Source of the DNA: JALYUA01 sp038229875
GTDB lineage: Bacteria; Acidobacteriota; Thermoanaerobaculia; UBA5066; Gp7-AA6
Assembly (NCBI GenBank): GCA_038229875.1
Contig: JBBROA010000059.1
Coordinates: forward strand, 1 to 25,808
Reading direction: 5' to 3'
Length of the DNA stretch: 25,808 nucleotides
This document shows positions 8,177-15,817 of the stretch, piece by piece. The position numbers and the translations under genes were made by a program. The notes beneath the pieces were generated by a model. That model had not been told where the DNA came from, ran no database searches, and saw nothing but the letters and a program-made list of their open reading frames with translations. Position 1 is the first letter of the stretch. Every line of letters begins with the position of its first letter.

Positions 8177-8199
8177 AGAAAAGACGCGGGTGATGTCCC

Positions 8200-11100
8200 C
8201 TAGGAAATATCCGCCTTCCTCGGCACGACGACCACCGGCGGGATCTCTTTTTCGCGCACCGCCTTGTTGAAGTCCGCGAGGTCTTTTTCCTGGAGCGTCT
8301 TCCACTCCGCGAGGATCCCGTCGAGCTTGCCCTGCACCTGCTTCAGGTACACCCACGACGCGTCCGTCGGCTTCGAATCGGAGCCCGAGGCCACGCTCGC
8401 GATTCCCGCGAACTGGTGGTCGAGAGCGGGCGCGAAGTTCAGCACGTCCTGGCTGCTCTTCAGGTCCGGATTGACGAGCTTCTTCTCGAGGGTCGTCAGC
8501 TTGTCCGAGAGGGTCTTGCCCTTCTCCTTCAGGTCTTTGCCCTTTCCGAGCTTCTCGGCGCGATCGCTCACTTCCTTGATCTGGGAGCGCACGTCGCGCA
8601 TCGCGGCGACCGCGTCATGCGCCGCCGTGAGTCCATTCTTCGCGTCCCGAAGCAGCTCGAACTGCTTCTTGAGATCCTCCGCGGACGCCGACACGCCGGG
8701 ATGCGGTCGCACCTCCAACGGAGCCGTCAAGGTCTCGGTTCCGTACTTGAGCCGAACCATGTACTTGCCGGGCGCGACCCTCGGGCCCTGGCTGTTGCCC
8801 CAGATGATCGCCTTCGGGACGAGAGTCGGCTTCATGATCCGCATGTCCCAGAGGACCCGGTTCATCCCCTCCTTCGGCTCGAGCGGCTTGTCCGCGCGGT
8901 CGTCGTCGGCAGCGGCGGAGGCATCCGCTCCGTCCTTTTCCTTCTTCTCGCTGGTGTACTTGCGCAGGACGGTGTCGCCGTCCAGGAACTCGACCGTCAG
9001 GATTTCCTTCTCCTTCGGCTTCGCCTTCAGCGAGTAGTAGACCTGCACTCCGTTCGGCGGATTCTTTCCGAGAGCCGAGTTGGTTGCGTCCTCGTCTTCG
9101 CCGCCGCCGAATCCCCCTCCACCCATCCGGACCGTCGGCCGCGGAGGAAAGAGGTGCACCGTCTGTTGCGCGATCCCGTCCTTGTAGTCGTGGAGAGGTG
9201 TCAGGTCATCCAGGATCCAGAAAGCGCGGCCCTGAGTCGCGACGACGAGGTCCTTGTCCTTGATCGTCAGGTCGGTGATCGGGACCACCGGCAGGTTCAG
9301 CTGAAGCGGCTGCCAGTTTCCGCCGTCGTCGAACGAGACGAACAGTCCGAGCTCGGTCCCCGCATAGAGCAGCCCACGGCGGCTCGGATCCTCGCGGACC
9401 ACACGCGTGAAGGCGTTCTCCGGAATCCCCCGGACGATCTTAGTCCACGTCTTCCCATAGTCGGAGGTCTTGTAGAGATGAGGCCGGAAGTCGTCGAACT
9501 GGTACATCGTCGCCGCCACGTACGCGGTCCCCTTTTCGTGTGGAGACAGGTCGATCGCGTTGATGCGGATCCACTCGGGGATCCCCTTCGGCGTGACGTT
9601 CTGCCAGTTCTTCCCGCCGTCCCGGGTGATCTGCACGAGCCCGTCGTCCGTCCCAACCCAGATCGTCCCGGCCTCCTGCTTCGACTCGGCGACGTAGAAG
9701 ATCGTGTCGTACACCTCGACGCCGGTGTCGTCCTTGGTGATCGGTCCGCCGGACTTGCCCTGTTTGACCTTGTCGTTGCGTGTGAGATCCGGCGAGATCT
9801 CCTCCCAGCTCTGACCCTCGTCGCGGCTCCGCAGAAGCATCTGCGCGCCGTGGTAGATCGTGTTCGGGTCGTGCGGCGAGATCACGATCGGCGCATTCCA
9901 TTGAAAGCGGTACTTCGTGTCCTTCGGCGCCTGCCCGATCGCGTTCTCCGGCCACGCGACGATCTGCCGCCGCTGGCCGAGCACATGATCGTAGCGGTCG
10001 ATCGAGCCGCCGTACGAGCCGGCGTACACCACGTTGCCGCCGGTGCCTGGCTTCGGCGCGATCCAGCCGCTCTCTCCCCCGCCGACGTCGTGCCAGTCCG
10101 TCTGCTCGATCCCGCGGCCGCGGCCGCGGCTCGCGATCGCGATCGTCGAGTTGTCCTGCTGGGCCCCGTAGATCCAGTACGGAAAACGGTCGTCGGTGAT
10201 GACCCGGTAAAACTGCGCGGTCGGCTGGTTCATCACGGATGACCAGGTGCGCCCCCCGTTGAAGGACACGTTCGCGCCGCCGTCGTTGCTCTCGATCATC
10301 CGGTCCGGATCGTCGGGGTCGATCCAGAGGTCATGGTTGTCGCCATGGGGGACGCGGGTCGCGTTGAAGGTCTTGCCGCCGTCGTTCGACCGATAGAAAC
10401 CCGTGTTCAGGACATAGACCTCATCCGCGTTCTTCGGGTCGGCGTAGATCTTCGAGTAGTACCAGGCGCGCTGGCGGAGCTTGTTCTCGGAGTTGGTCTT
10501 CGTCCACTTCTCGCCGCCGTCGTCGCTCCTGTAGACGCCGCCCTTCTCCGCCTCGATGATCGTCCAGACGCGCTCGGGCCGGGCGCCCGAGACCGCGACC
10601 CCGACGTTGCCGACCACGCCCTCGGGCAGGCCGCCCGCGAGCTTCTTCCATGTGTCGCCCCCGTCGATCGAGCGGTAGAGCCCGCCCTCGGACCCGCCGG
10701 ACTCGAGCGTCCACGGCCGGCGCGACACCTGCCAGAGCCCCGCGTAAAGGATGCGCGGGTTGCCGGGGTCCATGCACAGGTCCGACGCGCCGGTCTTGTC
10801 GCTGACGAAGAGGACCTTCTCCCAGGTACGGCCCCCGTTCGTCGTGCGGAAAATTCCGCGGTCCGCATTGCTCCCCCAGACGTGTCCGAGCGCCGCCACG
10901 TAGACGACGTCCGGGTTCTTCGGATGCACGCGCACGCGCGAGATCTGGTACGTGTTCTTCAGTCCCACGTTCTTCCAGGTCTTCCCGCCGTCGGTCGATT
11001 TGTAGACCCCGTCACCATGCGAAACGTTTCCGCGGATCGGGGCTTCCCCCATTCCGGCGTAAATCACGTTCGGGTCCGACTCCGCAATGCCGACCGCGCC

Positions 11101-11406
11101 CACGGACCCGGTCTTGAAATCCTTATCCGACATCGGCTGCCAGTTCGAGCCGCCGTCCACCGTCCTCCAGACGCCGCCCCCGGTGGCCCCCTGGTAATAC
11201 ACGAGCGGCTGCCCGCGCACGCCGGCAACCGCGGTGACGCGGCCCCCCCGGAAGGGACCGATGTTACGGAACTCGAGACCCTCGTAGAGCTTCGCGACGG
11301 AAGGGGCGCCGGAAGCGTCCTTTTCGGTCTTCGCGGCGGCGGCAGATGCGGCCCCTGCGAGCGACAGAACGCACAGCACGGCCGAGAGAACACGCAGAGT
11401 CTTCAA
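8200..11406 (-). CDS. Secreted Asp-box (BNR/VPS10-like) beta-propeller protein
   Basis: A 1068-residue exported protein. The signal peptide is about residues 1-22, a hydrophobic core then AASA. It is followed by a repeat region with about eleven Asp-box motifs of the form S/T-x-D-G-G-x-T/N-W; the first is TVDGGSNW at 82-89. These build sialidase- or sortilin-like beta-propellers. A Gly-rich stretch (MGGGGFGGG) precedes an acidic spacer, a beta-rich domain, and a charged helical region near the C-terminus. Substrate is unknown and I see no catalytic set that would justify calling it a glycosidase. The start is TTG at 11406, chosen for AAGGAGG at 11411-11417 four bases upstream and the signal peptide directly after. 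A TACAAT hexamer lies further upstream but without a convincing -35. Confidence 0.88.
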   Translation of the reverse strand: MKTLRVLSAVLCVLSLAGAASAAAAKTEKDASGAPSVAKLYEGLEFRNIGPFRGGRVTAVAGVRGQPLVYYQGATGGGVWRTVDGGSNWQPMSDKDFKTGSVGAVGIAESDPNVIYAGMGEAPIRGNVSHGDGVYKSTDGGKTWKNVGLKNTYQISRVRVHPKNPDVVYVAALGHVWGSNADRGIFRTTNGGRTWEKVLFVSDKTGASDLCMDPGNPRILYAGLWQVSRRPWTLESGGSEGGLYRSIDGGDTWKKLAGGLPEGVVGNVGVAVSGARPERVWTIIEAEKGGVYRSDDGGEKWTKTNSENKLRQRAWYYSKIYADPKNADEVYVLNTGFYRSNDGGKTFNATRVPHGDNHDLWIDPDDPDRMIESNDGGANVSFNGGRTWSSVMNQPTAQFYRVITDDRFPYWIYGAQQDNSTIAIASRGRGRGIEQTDWHDVGGGESGWIAPKPGTGGNVVYAGSYGGSIDRYDHVLGQRRQIVAWPENAIGQAPKDTKYRFQWNAPIVISPHDPNTIYHGAQMLLRSRDEGQSWEEISPDLTRNDKVKQGKSGGPITKDDTGVEVYDTIFYVAESKQEAGTIWVGTDDGLVQITRDGGKNWQNVTPKGIPEWIRINAIDLSPHEKGTAYVAATMYQFDDFRPHLYKTSDYGKTWTKIVRGIPENAFTRVVREDPSRRGLLYAGTELGLFVSFDDGGNWQPLQLNLPVVPITDLTIKDKDLVVATQGRAFWILDDLTPLHDYKDGIAQQTVHLFPPRPTVRMGGGGFGGGEDEDATNSALGKNPPNGVQVYYSLKAKPKEKEILTVEFLDGDTVLRKYTSEKKEKDGADASAAADDDRADKPLEPKEGMNRVLWDMRIMKPTLVPKAIIWGNSQGPRVAPGKYMVRLKYGTETLTAPLEVRPHPGVSASAEDLKKQFELLRDAKNGLTAAHDAVAAMRDVRSQIKEVSDRAEKLGKGKDLKEKGKTLSDKLTTLEKKLVNPDLKSSQDVLNFAPALDHQFAGIASVASGSDSKPTDASWVYLKQVQGKLDGILAEWKTLQEKDLADFNKAVREKEIPPVVVVPRKADIS

Positions 11407-11410
11407 GAGT

Positions 11411-11417
11411 CCTCCTT
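11411..11417 (-). promoter_or_regulatory. Strong Shine-Dalgarno fixing a TTG start
   Basis: On the - strand this reads AAGGAGG, a full match to the anti-Shine-Dalgarno, four bases before TTG at 11404-11406. It decides the start of the Asp-box protein, since no ATG or GTG in frame lies near the signal peptide. Confidence 0.75.
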
Positions 11418-11445
11418 ATGGAACTGAAGCGGGGATTGATTGTAT

Positions 11446-11515
11446 GAGAGGGAGGGGTAGGGGTTGGACGTCAGATGCGAGCGGGGGGAATTCCTACCCT
11501 TACCCCTTACCTCTC
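11446..11515 (-). terminator. Imperfect long inverted repeat at the end of ald
   Basis: Arms at 11446-11463 (GAGAGGGAGGGGTAGGGG) and 11493-11515 (revcomp of GAGAGG, T/A, AGGGGTA, AGGGTAGG) can pair with small bulges around a loop of about 30 bases. The right arm contains the ald stop codon (11500-11502). The structure sits between ald and the Asp-box gene, so it could attenuate readthrough or protect the ald message. There is no T-run, so a rho-independent terminator is uncertain. Confidence 0.35.
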
Positions 11516-12651
11516 ACGGCCTCGGCGGCCTCGGCGGCCCCGGCGGCCTGAGCGAGCGGCGTATAAGGCCGTCCCTGCGCCTCCGCGACCGCACGGTACG
11601 TCAGCTTTCCGGCGAACGTGTTCACGCCTTCCGCCAGGTGTGCGTTCTCGGCCACCGCGCGCTCGATTCCCTTGTTCGCGAGCTCGAGCGCGTAGCGCAG
11701 AGTCGAGTTGGTCAGCGCGAAGGTCGAAGTTCGCGCGACCGCACCCGGCATGTTCGCGACGCAGTAGTGGATGACGCCGTCGACCTCGTAGATCGGATCG
11801 GAATGCGTCGTCGCGTGGGTCGTCTCGAAGCATCCTCCCTGGTCGACCGCGACGTCTACCGCGACGGCCCCCTTTTTCATCTGAGAGATCAGCTGGCGGC
11901 TGACGAGCTTCGGCGCGGCGGCGCCCGGAATCAGCACCGCTCCCACAAGGAGGTCCGCGCGGCGGCACCCCTCTTCCATCGTCTGGGGGTTCGAGGCGAC
12001 CGTCTTGACCCGTCCGAAGAAGATGTCGTCGAGCTCCCGCATCCGGTCCGGCGACGCTTCGAGGATCGTGACGTCCGCGCCCATGCCGGCGGCGATCTTT
12101 GCGGCGTTCGTGCCGACCACCCCGCCGCCGATGATGACCACGTCCGCCGGCGGCACGCCCGGGACGCCCGACAGCAGGACGCCCCGCCCGCCGTTGCTCT
12201 TCTGGAGGTAGAACGCGCCGACGTGGATGCTCATCCGACCCGCCACCTCGGACATCGGGGTCAGGAGAGGAAGCGATCCGTTGGCGCCCGTGATCGTCTC
12301 GTAGGCGACGCCGGTGACGCCGCGGTCGAGAAGCATCGAGGTCAGCTCGCGGGCGGGCGCCAGGTGCAGGTACGTGTAGAGGATCTGTCCGGAGCGAAGC
12401 CGCTGGTACTCGGGCCCCACTGGCTCCTTCACCTTCACGATCATCTCGGCTCGCGCGAAGACGTCATCGGCGGTCGGCAGGATCTTCGCCCCGGCCGCCG
12501 AATATTCGGCGTCCGCGATGCCGGAACCGACCCCGGCGCTCTGCTCGACGATCACCTCGTGTCCCCCGGCGGTCAGAGCCCGCACGCCGGCCGGCACGAG
12601 CGCCACCCGGTTCTCGTTGTCTTTGATCTCTTTAGGCAGTCCGACGATCAT
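11500..12651 (-). CDS. ald: Alanine dehydrogenase
   Basis: A 383-residue NAD-dependent L-alanine dehydrogenase (L-alanine to pyruvate plus ammonia, reversible) of the Ald/PntA fold. It begins MIVGLPKEIKDNENRVALVP with Arg15 in the substrate site. Lys75 is in VKVKEP, and the catalytic His96 is in TYLHLAPAR. The Rossmann motif IGGGVVGTNAA starts near residue 173, and DQGGCFE and HYCVANMPGAV follow as in Mycobacterium Ald. It is about 12 residues longer than usual because of an Ala/Glu-rich tail encoded by a 9-base tandem repeat. GAGGAG lies four bases before the ATG. It follows the aldehyde dehydrogenase by 15 bases on the same strand, so the two are probably cotranscribed. Confidence 0.95.
   Translation of the reverse strand: MIVGLPKEIKDNENRVALVPAGVRALTAGGHEVIVEQSAGVGSGIADAEYSAAGAKILPTADDVFARAEMIVKVKEPVGPEYQRLRSGQILYTYLHLAPARELTSMLLDRGVTGVAYETITGANGSLPLLTPMSEVAGRMSIHVGAFYLQKSNGGRGVLLSGVPGVPPADVVIIGGGVVGTNAAKIAAGMGADVTILEASPDRMRELDDIFFGRVKTVASNPQTMEEGCRRADLLVGAVLIPGAAAPKLVSRQLISQMKKGAVAVDVAVDQGGCFETTHATTHSDPIYEVDGVIHYCVANMPGAVARTSTFALTNSTLRYALELANKGIERAVAENAHLAEGVNTFAGKLTYRAVAEAQGRPYTPLAQAAGAAEAAEAVRGKG
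11521..11547. repeat. Three 9-base tandem repeats in the 3' end of ald
   Basis: CTCGGCGGC, CTCGGCGGC and CCCGGCGGC lie in tandem. Read on the - strand they encode the alanine-rich AAGAAEAAEA tail of alanine dehydrogenase beyond the conserved fold. The period is a multiple of three, so copy-number change would alter tail length without a frameshift. Confidence 0.8.
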
Positions 12652-12666
12652 GTGGCTCCTCGTTTG

Positions 12667-14208
12667 TCAGTGAGCACGTGTCCCCAGGGTCAGGTCAATC
12701 GGCGCCTGGTACGTGTCGATCTGGGCGCGCTGGAGCTTGCCGGAGAAGTCGACATAGATGCTCTTCCACTCGGTAAAGACATCGAGCCCGGCAATCCCGG
12801 CCTCGCGGTGGCCGTTTCCGGTGTCCTTCATGCCGCCGAAGGGAAGGTGCACCTCGGCGCCGATCGTCGACGAGTTGACGTAAAAAAGGCCCGTTTCGAA
12901 CTCGCGCATCGCCGTGAACGCCTTGTTGACGTCCTGCGTGTAGATCGAGCCGGACAGGCCGTACGGGACCGAGTTGGCCACTCGGATGCCCTCCTCGAGG
13001 GAGTCGATCGGCACAACGGTGGTGACGGGGCCGAAGATCTCCTCGCACGCGACGCGCATCTTCGCGTTGGCGTCCGCGAAGACGGCGGGCGAGAGAAACC
13101 AGCCGCGCGCGAGATCCCCCGAGCCGAGCTTCTCGCCGCCGCACAGGAGTTTCGCCCCCTCGGCTTTCCCGATCTCGATGTATTTCGCGACACTCTCCCG
13201 CTGCCGCTCCGAGACGCACGGTCCGACGTCCACGCCCTTCTCGAGCCCGTTGCCCACGCGAAGCGCCCTGGCGCCCGCGACGAGCCTGTCCACGAACCTC
13301 TCGTACACTTTCCGGTGCACGAGCAGCCGGGAAGACGCGGTGCACCGCTGTCCGGTCGTTCCGAAAGCGCCCCAGAGCGCGCCTTCGACCGCGAGCTCCA
13401 CGTCCGCGTCGTCGAGCACGAGGATCGCGTTCTTCCCCCCCATCTCGAGATGGAGCCTCTTGAAGGTCGGCGCGCAGGCGATCGAGATGCGCCGCCCGAC
13501 TTCCGTGGAGCCGGTGAAGGAGACGACCTTGACCTCGGGATGCGAGACGAGCGGGTCTCCGACTTCGCCTCCTGAGCCCATCACGACGTTCCAGACGCCG
13601 GGCGGCAGACCCGCCTCCTCGAACACACGCGCGAGCGCCACCACGGACGCCGGGGTGTCGGTCGCAGGCTTGATGACGACGGTGTTCCCGGCAATGAGCG
13701 CCGCCATGCCCTTCCACGCGGGGATCGCCATCGGAAAGTTCCACGGCGTGACGAACGCGCAGACCCCGACAGGCTGACGGATACACATCGCGAACTTGTT
13801 AGAGAGCTCGGATGGGGTGGTGAACCCGAAGAGCCGGCGGCCTTCGCCGGCGGCGAGGAACGCCATGTCGATGGCTTCCTGAACGTCGCCGCGGGTCTCC
13901 GCGAGGACCTTTCCCATCTCGCGCGTCATGAGCGTCGCGAGCTTTTCCTTGTCGCGTTTCAGGATCTCGCCCGCCGCGTAGAGGATCTCGCCTCGCCTGG
14001 GCGCCGGGGTGTCGCGCCAGAGGGGAAATGCCTTCTTCGCCGCCGCGACGGCCGCGTCGACGTCCCGTCCGTCACTCAGCGGGAAGACCCCGACGAGGTC
14101 GTCCTTGTCCGCGGGGTTCCGGTTCTCGAACGTCTTGCCGGAGGCCGCAGGGACCCACTCTCCTCCGATCAGGTTCCGTTCCGTCTCGACCGCCAGCTCC
14201 GTCGCCAT
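12667..14208 (-). CDS. NAD(P)-dependent aldehyde dehydrogenase
   Basis: A 513-residue member of the aldehyde dehydrogenase superfamily, oxidising an aldehyde to a carboxylate. Visible residues are Asn157 in TPWNF, Lys180 in VVIKPATDTP, the FTGSTEVG loop at 231-238, general base Glu255 in LEMGGKNA and catalytic Cys289 in GQRCTASS. EEIFGPV and the C-terminal LPFGGMKDTGNGHREAG follow. The substrate cannot be read from the sequence; semialdehydes from amino acid breakdown are one possibility given the downstream alanine dehydrogenase, but that is inference. AAGGAG lies four bases before the ATG. The bactofilin stop is only 14 bases upstream and ald follows by 15 bases, so this is the middle of a three-gene transcript. 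Confidence 0.93.
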   Translation of the reverse strand: MATELAVETERNLIGGEWVPAASGKTFENRNPADKDDLVGVFPLSDGRDVDAAVAAAKKAFPLWRDTPAPRRGEILYAAGEILKRDKEKLATLMTREMGKVLAETRGDVQEAIDMAFLAAGEGRRLFGFTTPSELSNKFAMCIRQPVGVCAFVTPWNFPMAIPAWKGMAALIAGNTVVIKPATDTPASVVALARVFEEAGLPPGVWNVVMGSGGEVGDPLVSHPEVKVVSFTGSTEVGRRISIACAPTFKRLHLEMGGKNAILVLDDADVELAVEGALWGAFGTTGQRCTASSRLLVHRKVYERFVDRLVAGARALRVGNGLEKGVDVGPCVSERQRESVAKYIEIGKAEGAKLLCGGEKLGSGDLARGWFLSPAVFADANAKMRVACEEIFGPVTTVVPIDSLEEGIRVANSVPYGLSGSIYTQDVNKAFTAMREFETGLFYVNSSTIGAEVHLPFGGMKDTGNGHREAGIAGLDVFTEWKSIYVDFSGKLQRAQIDTYQAPIDLTLGTRAH

Positions 14209-14222
14209 ACTTCTCCTTGAAC

Positions 14223-14612
14223 TCAGTTGGAATGCGTGGGGGGGGATGGCCCCGCTTCGTTTTCGGCGGACGCCTCGGGACCCGCGCCCCCCGGGGCGGC
14301 CGGGCTCTTGTCCCCTGACATCGCGACGCTGCCTTCCAGGCGAGCGCCCTCGGCGATGACCACCTTCGGGGCGTGGACGCTGCCTTCGACGGCGCCCGAG
14401 CTCGTCAGCTCCGCCCGCTCCGAAGCGTGCACGTCCCCCTTGACCCGGCCGCCCACGACCACCTGCCGGGCGTGGATCTCCCCTTCGACCTCCCCTTCCG
14501 GACCGATCGTCACGCGCCGGTCGACACGGAGCGTCCCGTGGAACCGCCCATTCACCACGATGTCCTCGTCGCCGGAGAGCTCTCCGACGAAGCGAGTCCC
14601 CGATCCGAGCAC
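14223..14612 (-). CDS. Bactofilin family cytoskeletal protein (start may lie upstream, near 14696)
   Basis: A bactofilin: a right-handed beta-helix that polymerises without nucleotide into filaments involved in cell shape, polarity or envelope positioning. The repeat pattern (GSGTRFVGELSG, VVNGRFHGTL, VTIGPEGEVEGEI, VVVGGRVKGDV, AVEGSVHAPKVVIAEGA, LEGSV) is diagnostic, followed by a Pro/Ala/Glu-rich disordered tail. The GTG at 14612 has GGGAG five bases upstream and gives 129 residues, but cuts just inside the usual start of the fold. The same frame is open upstream and reads LSILGKSDGRNV before the fold, with GGAGG at 14703-14707 six bases from a CTG at 14694-14696. That would add 28 residues. 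It precedes the aldehyde dehydrogenase by 14 bases. Confidence 0.88.
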   Translation of the reverse strand: MLGSGTRFVGELSGDEDIVVNGRFHGTLRVDRRVTIGPEGEVEGEIHARQVVVGGRVKGDVHASERAELTSSGAVEGSVHAPKVVIAEGARLEGSVAMSGDKSPAAPGGAGPEASAENEAGPSPPTHSN

Positions 14613-14760
14613 CGTCGCTCCCGTTCCCCCTCCCGGCCGCGCAGGGGCCGCGGACTCCGGAACGTTCCTCCCGTCAGATTTTCCGAGGATCGACAGAATC
14701 CACCTCCAAAAGGGCCGCCAGTCTAGCGCGACGGAAGCGGGTTGTCAGTTCCCGGCCCCC

Positions 14761-15711
14761 CTATCCCGCGCGCCGGGCCCGGCCCGCCGAAGCGGGAAGC
14801 GCCGCAAGGGGCGACCGCGGATCGCGGCGGCCGTTTACGACGGCGCGAATGAACGCCTGAAGATACGGCGGCGACGACTTCAGCTTTCGGGTGACCGCGT
14901 TCCACTGCCGCTGAATTCCCCGCGCCGTCAGCCGCCGCGTCACGAGCTTTCCGGCTTCCTCGTACGGCCGCGCCGCCCAGTTCGCCATCACCGACACGCC
15001 CTGTCCCGCGGCGACGAGCTCGACGATCGCTTCGGTGATCTCGATCGGGATCCACCGCTTCGGCTTGACGCCCGCGGGCCCGAGTACTTCCTGAAAGATC
15101 GTCAGCTCCGACTTCGGGGCGCCGTACGTGATGAGCGTCTCGAAGGCAAAGTCCGCGGCTTCGATCCGGGACGCAGCCGCGAGGCGGTGGCCGGGCGGGA
15201 GCACGACGACGAGCTCGTCTCGAAAGAGCGGTTGAATTCGAACGCGCGGCGACCGCACGGGGTCGCTCATAATCGCGAGGTCGATCCGTCCATCGAGCAG
15301 GGCCGGCAGCGGTTCCCGTGTGGCGTCCGCGACGATCTGCACCTCCACCTGCGGAAACTCCGCGGAGAACTCCGACAGCGCCGCCGGCAGCCAGTGATAG
15401 CAGGTGTAGCACTCGGTCGCCAGGCGCAGGATTCCTTCCGGCGAGCGGGAGCTCTCCCGGATGTCGCGGGACGCCGCCTCGAGCTCGTCCACCACCGCGC
15501 GCGCGCTCGCCAGGAGTCTCCGGCCGGCCGCGGTTAGGACCATCCGGCGGCTGTCGCGCAGAAAAAGAGCGCGGCCGAGACCGCGCTCGGCATCCCGCAG
15601 CTGGTGGCTCAGCGCCGACTGGGTCAGGTTGAGCCGCCTCGCCGCGGAGGTCAGCGAGCCCTCTTCCGAGACCATGACGAGCAGCTTCAGATGCCGGATT
15701 TCCAGTTCCAT
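14761..15711 (-). CDS. LysR-family transcriptional regulator, MetR-like
   Basis: A 316-residue LysR-type regulator. The N-terminal winged helix-turn-helix covers about residues 1-60 (EGSLTSAARRLNLTQSALSH), then a linker helix and a periplasmic-binding-protein-like effector domain from about 88. The phrase ATECYTCYHWLP at the start of the effector domain resembles MetR, which responds to homocysteine in enterobacteria. The homology is suggestive only. I chose ATG at 15711 because GGGGAGGT lies three bases upstream and the conserved MELEIRHLKLL follows; an ATG at 15738 would add nine residues with no such site. It diverges from the DinB-like gene across a 106-base region holding palindromes, so autoregulation and control of the divergent genes is likely. 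Confidence 0.9.
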   Translation of the reverse strand: MELEIRHLKLLVMVSEEGSLTSAARRLNLTQSALSHQLRDAERGLGRALFLRDSRRMVLTAAGRRLLASARAVVDELEAASRDIRESSRSPEGILRLATECYTCYHWLPAALSEFSAEFPQVEVQIVADATREPLPALLDGRIDLAIMSDPVRSPRVRIQPLFRDELVVVLPPGHRLAAASRIEAADFAFETLITYGAPKSELTIFQEVLGPAGVKPKRWIPIEITEAIVELVAAGQGVSVMANWAARPYEEAGKLVTRRLTARGIQRQWNAVTRKLKSSPPYLQAFIRAVVNGRRDPRSPLAALPASAGRARRAG

Positions 15712-15731
15712 CGCACCTCCCCGAGAATGCA

Positions 15732-15757
15732 TGAGCATAGTTCATAGGAGAAATGAA
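15732..15757. promoter_or_regulatory. Overlapping palindromes: putative LysR/MetR-type operator
   Basis: TGAGCATAGTTCA (15732-15744) differs by one base from the MetR consensus TGAA-N5-TTCA and has the T-N11-A form of LysR boxes. It shares its right half with a second palindrome, TTCAT-N7-ATGAA (15741-15757). Both lie between the divergent LysR and DinB-like genes and overlap the regulator's probable promoter. This placement fits autorepression, and activation toward the + strand genes. Binding is inferred, not shown. Confidence 0.55.
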
Positions 15758-15762
15758 AACAA
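15734..15762 (-). promoter_or_regulatory. Sigma70-type promoter for the LysR gene
   Basis: On the - strand, TTGTTT (15757-15762) is followed by a 17-base spacer and TATGCT (15734-15739). The spacer and -10 element overlap the palindromes, so a bound regulator would block polymerase. The ATG is 22 bases downstream of the -10. Confidence 0.5.
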
Positions 15763-15817
15763 AGAATTGGACTAATAGCAGTCTGCGGCGCAGCCTGTGC
15801 CGGCAGGAGGAATCGTC

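Noticed and set aside
8416..10242. Long open frame on the + strand opposite the Asp-box gene
   Set aside because: An antisense shadow caused by high GC. The - strand frame has a signal peptide and repeated Asp-boxes, while the + strand frame shows no recognisable domain.
11464..13575. Long + strand open frame opposite ald and the aldehyde dehydrogenase
   Set aside because: Arg/Asp/His-rich antisense composition with no domain. The opposite strand encodes two complete enzymes with all catalytic residues.
14712..14758. GGGCCG/CGGCCC stem followed by TTTT on the - strand after the LysR gene
   Set aside because: A six-pair stem with a loop of about 35 bases is too weak to call a terminator, although the position would fit.
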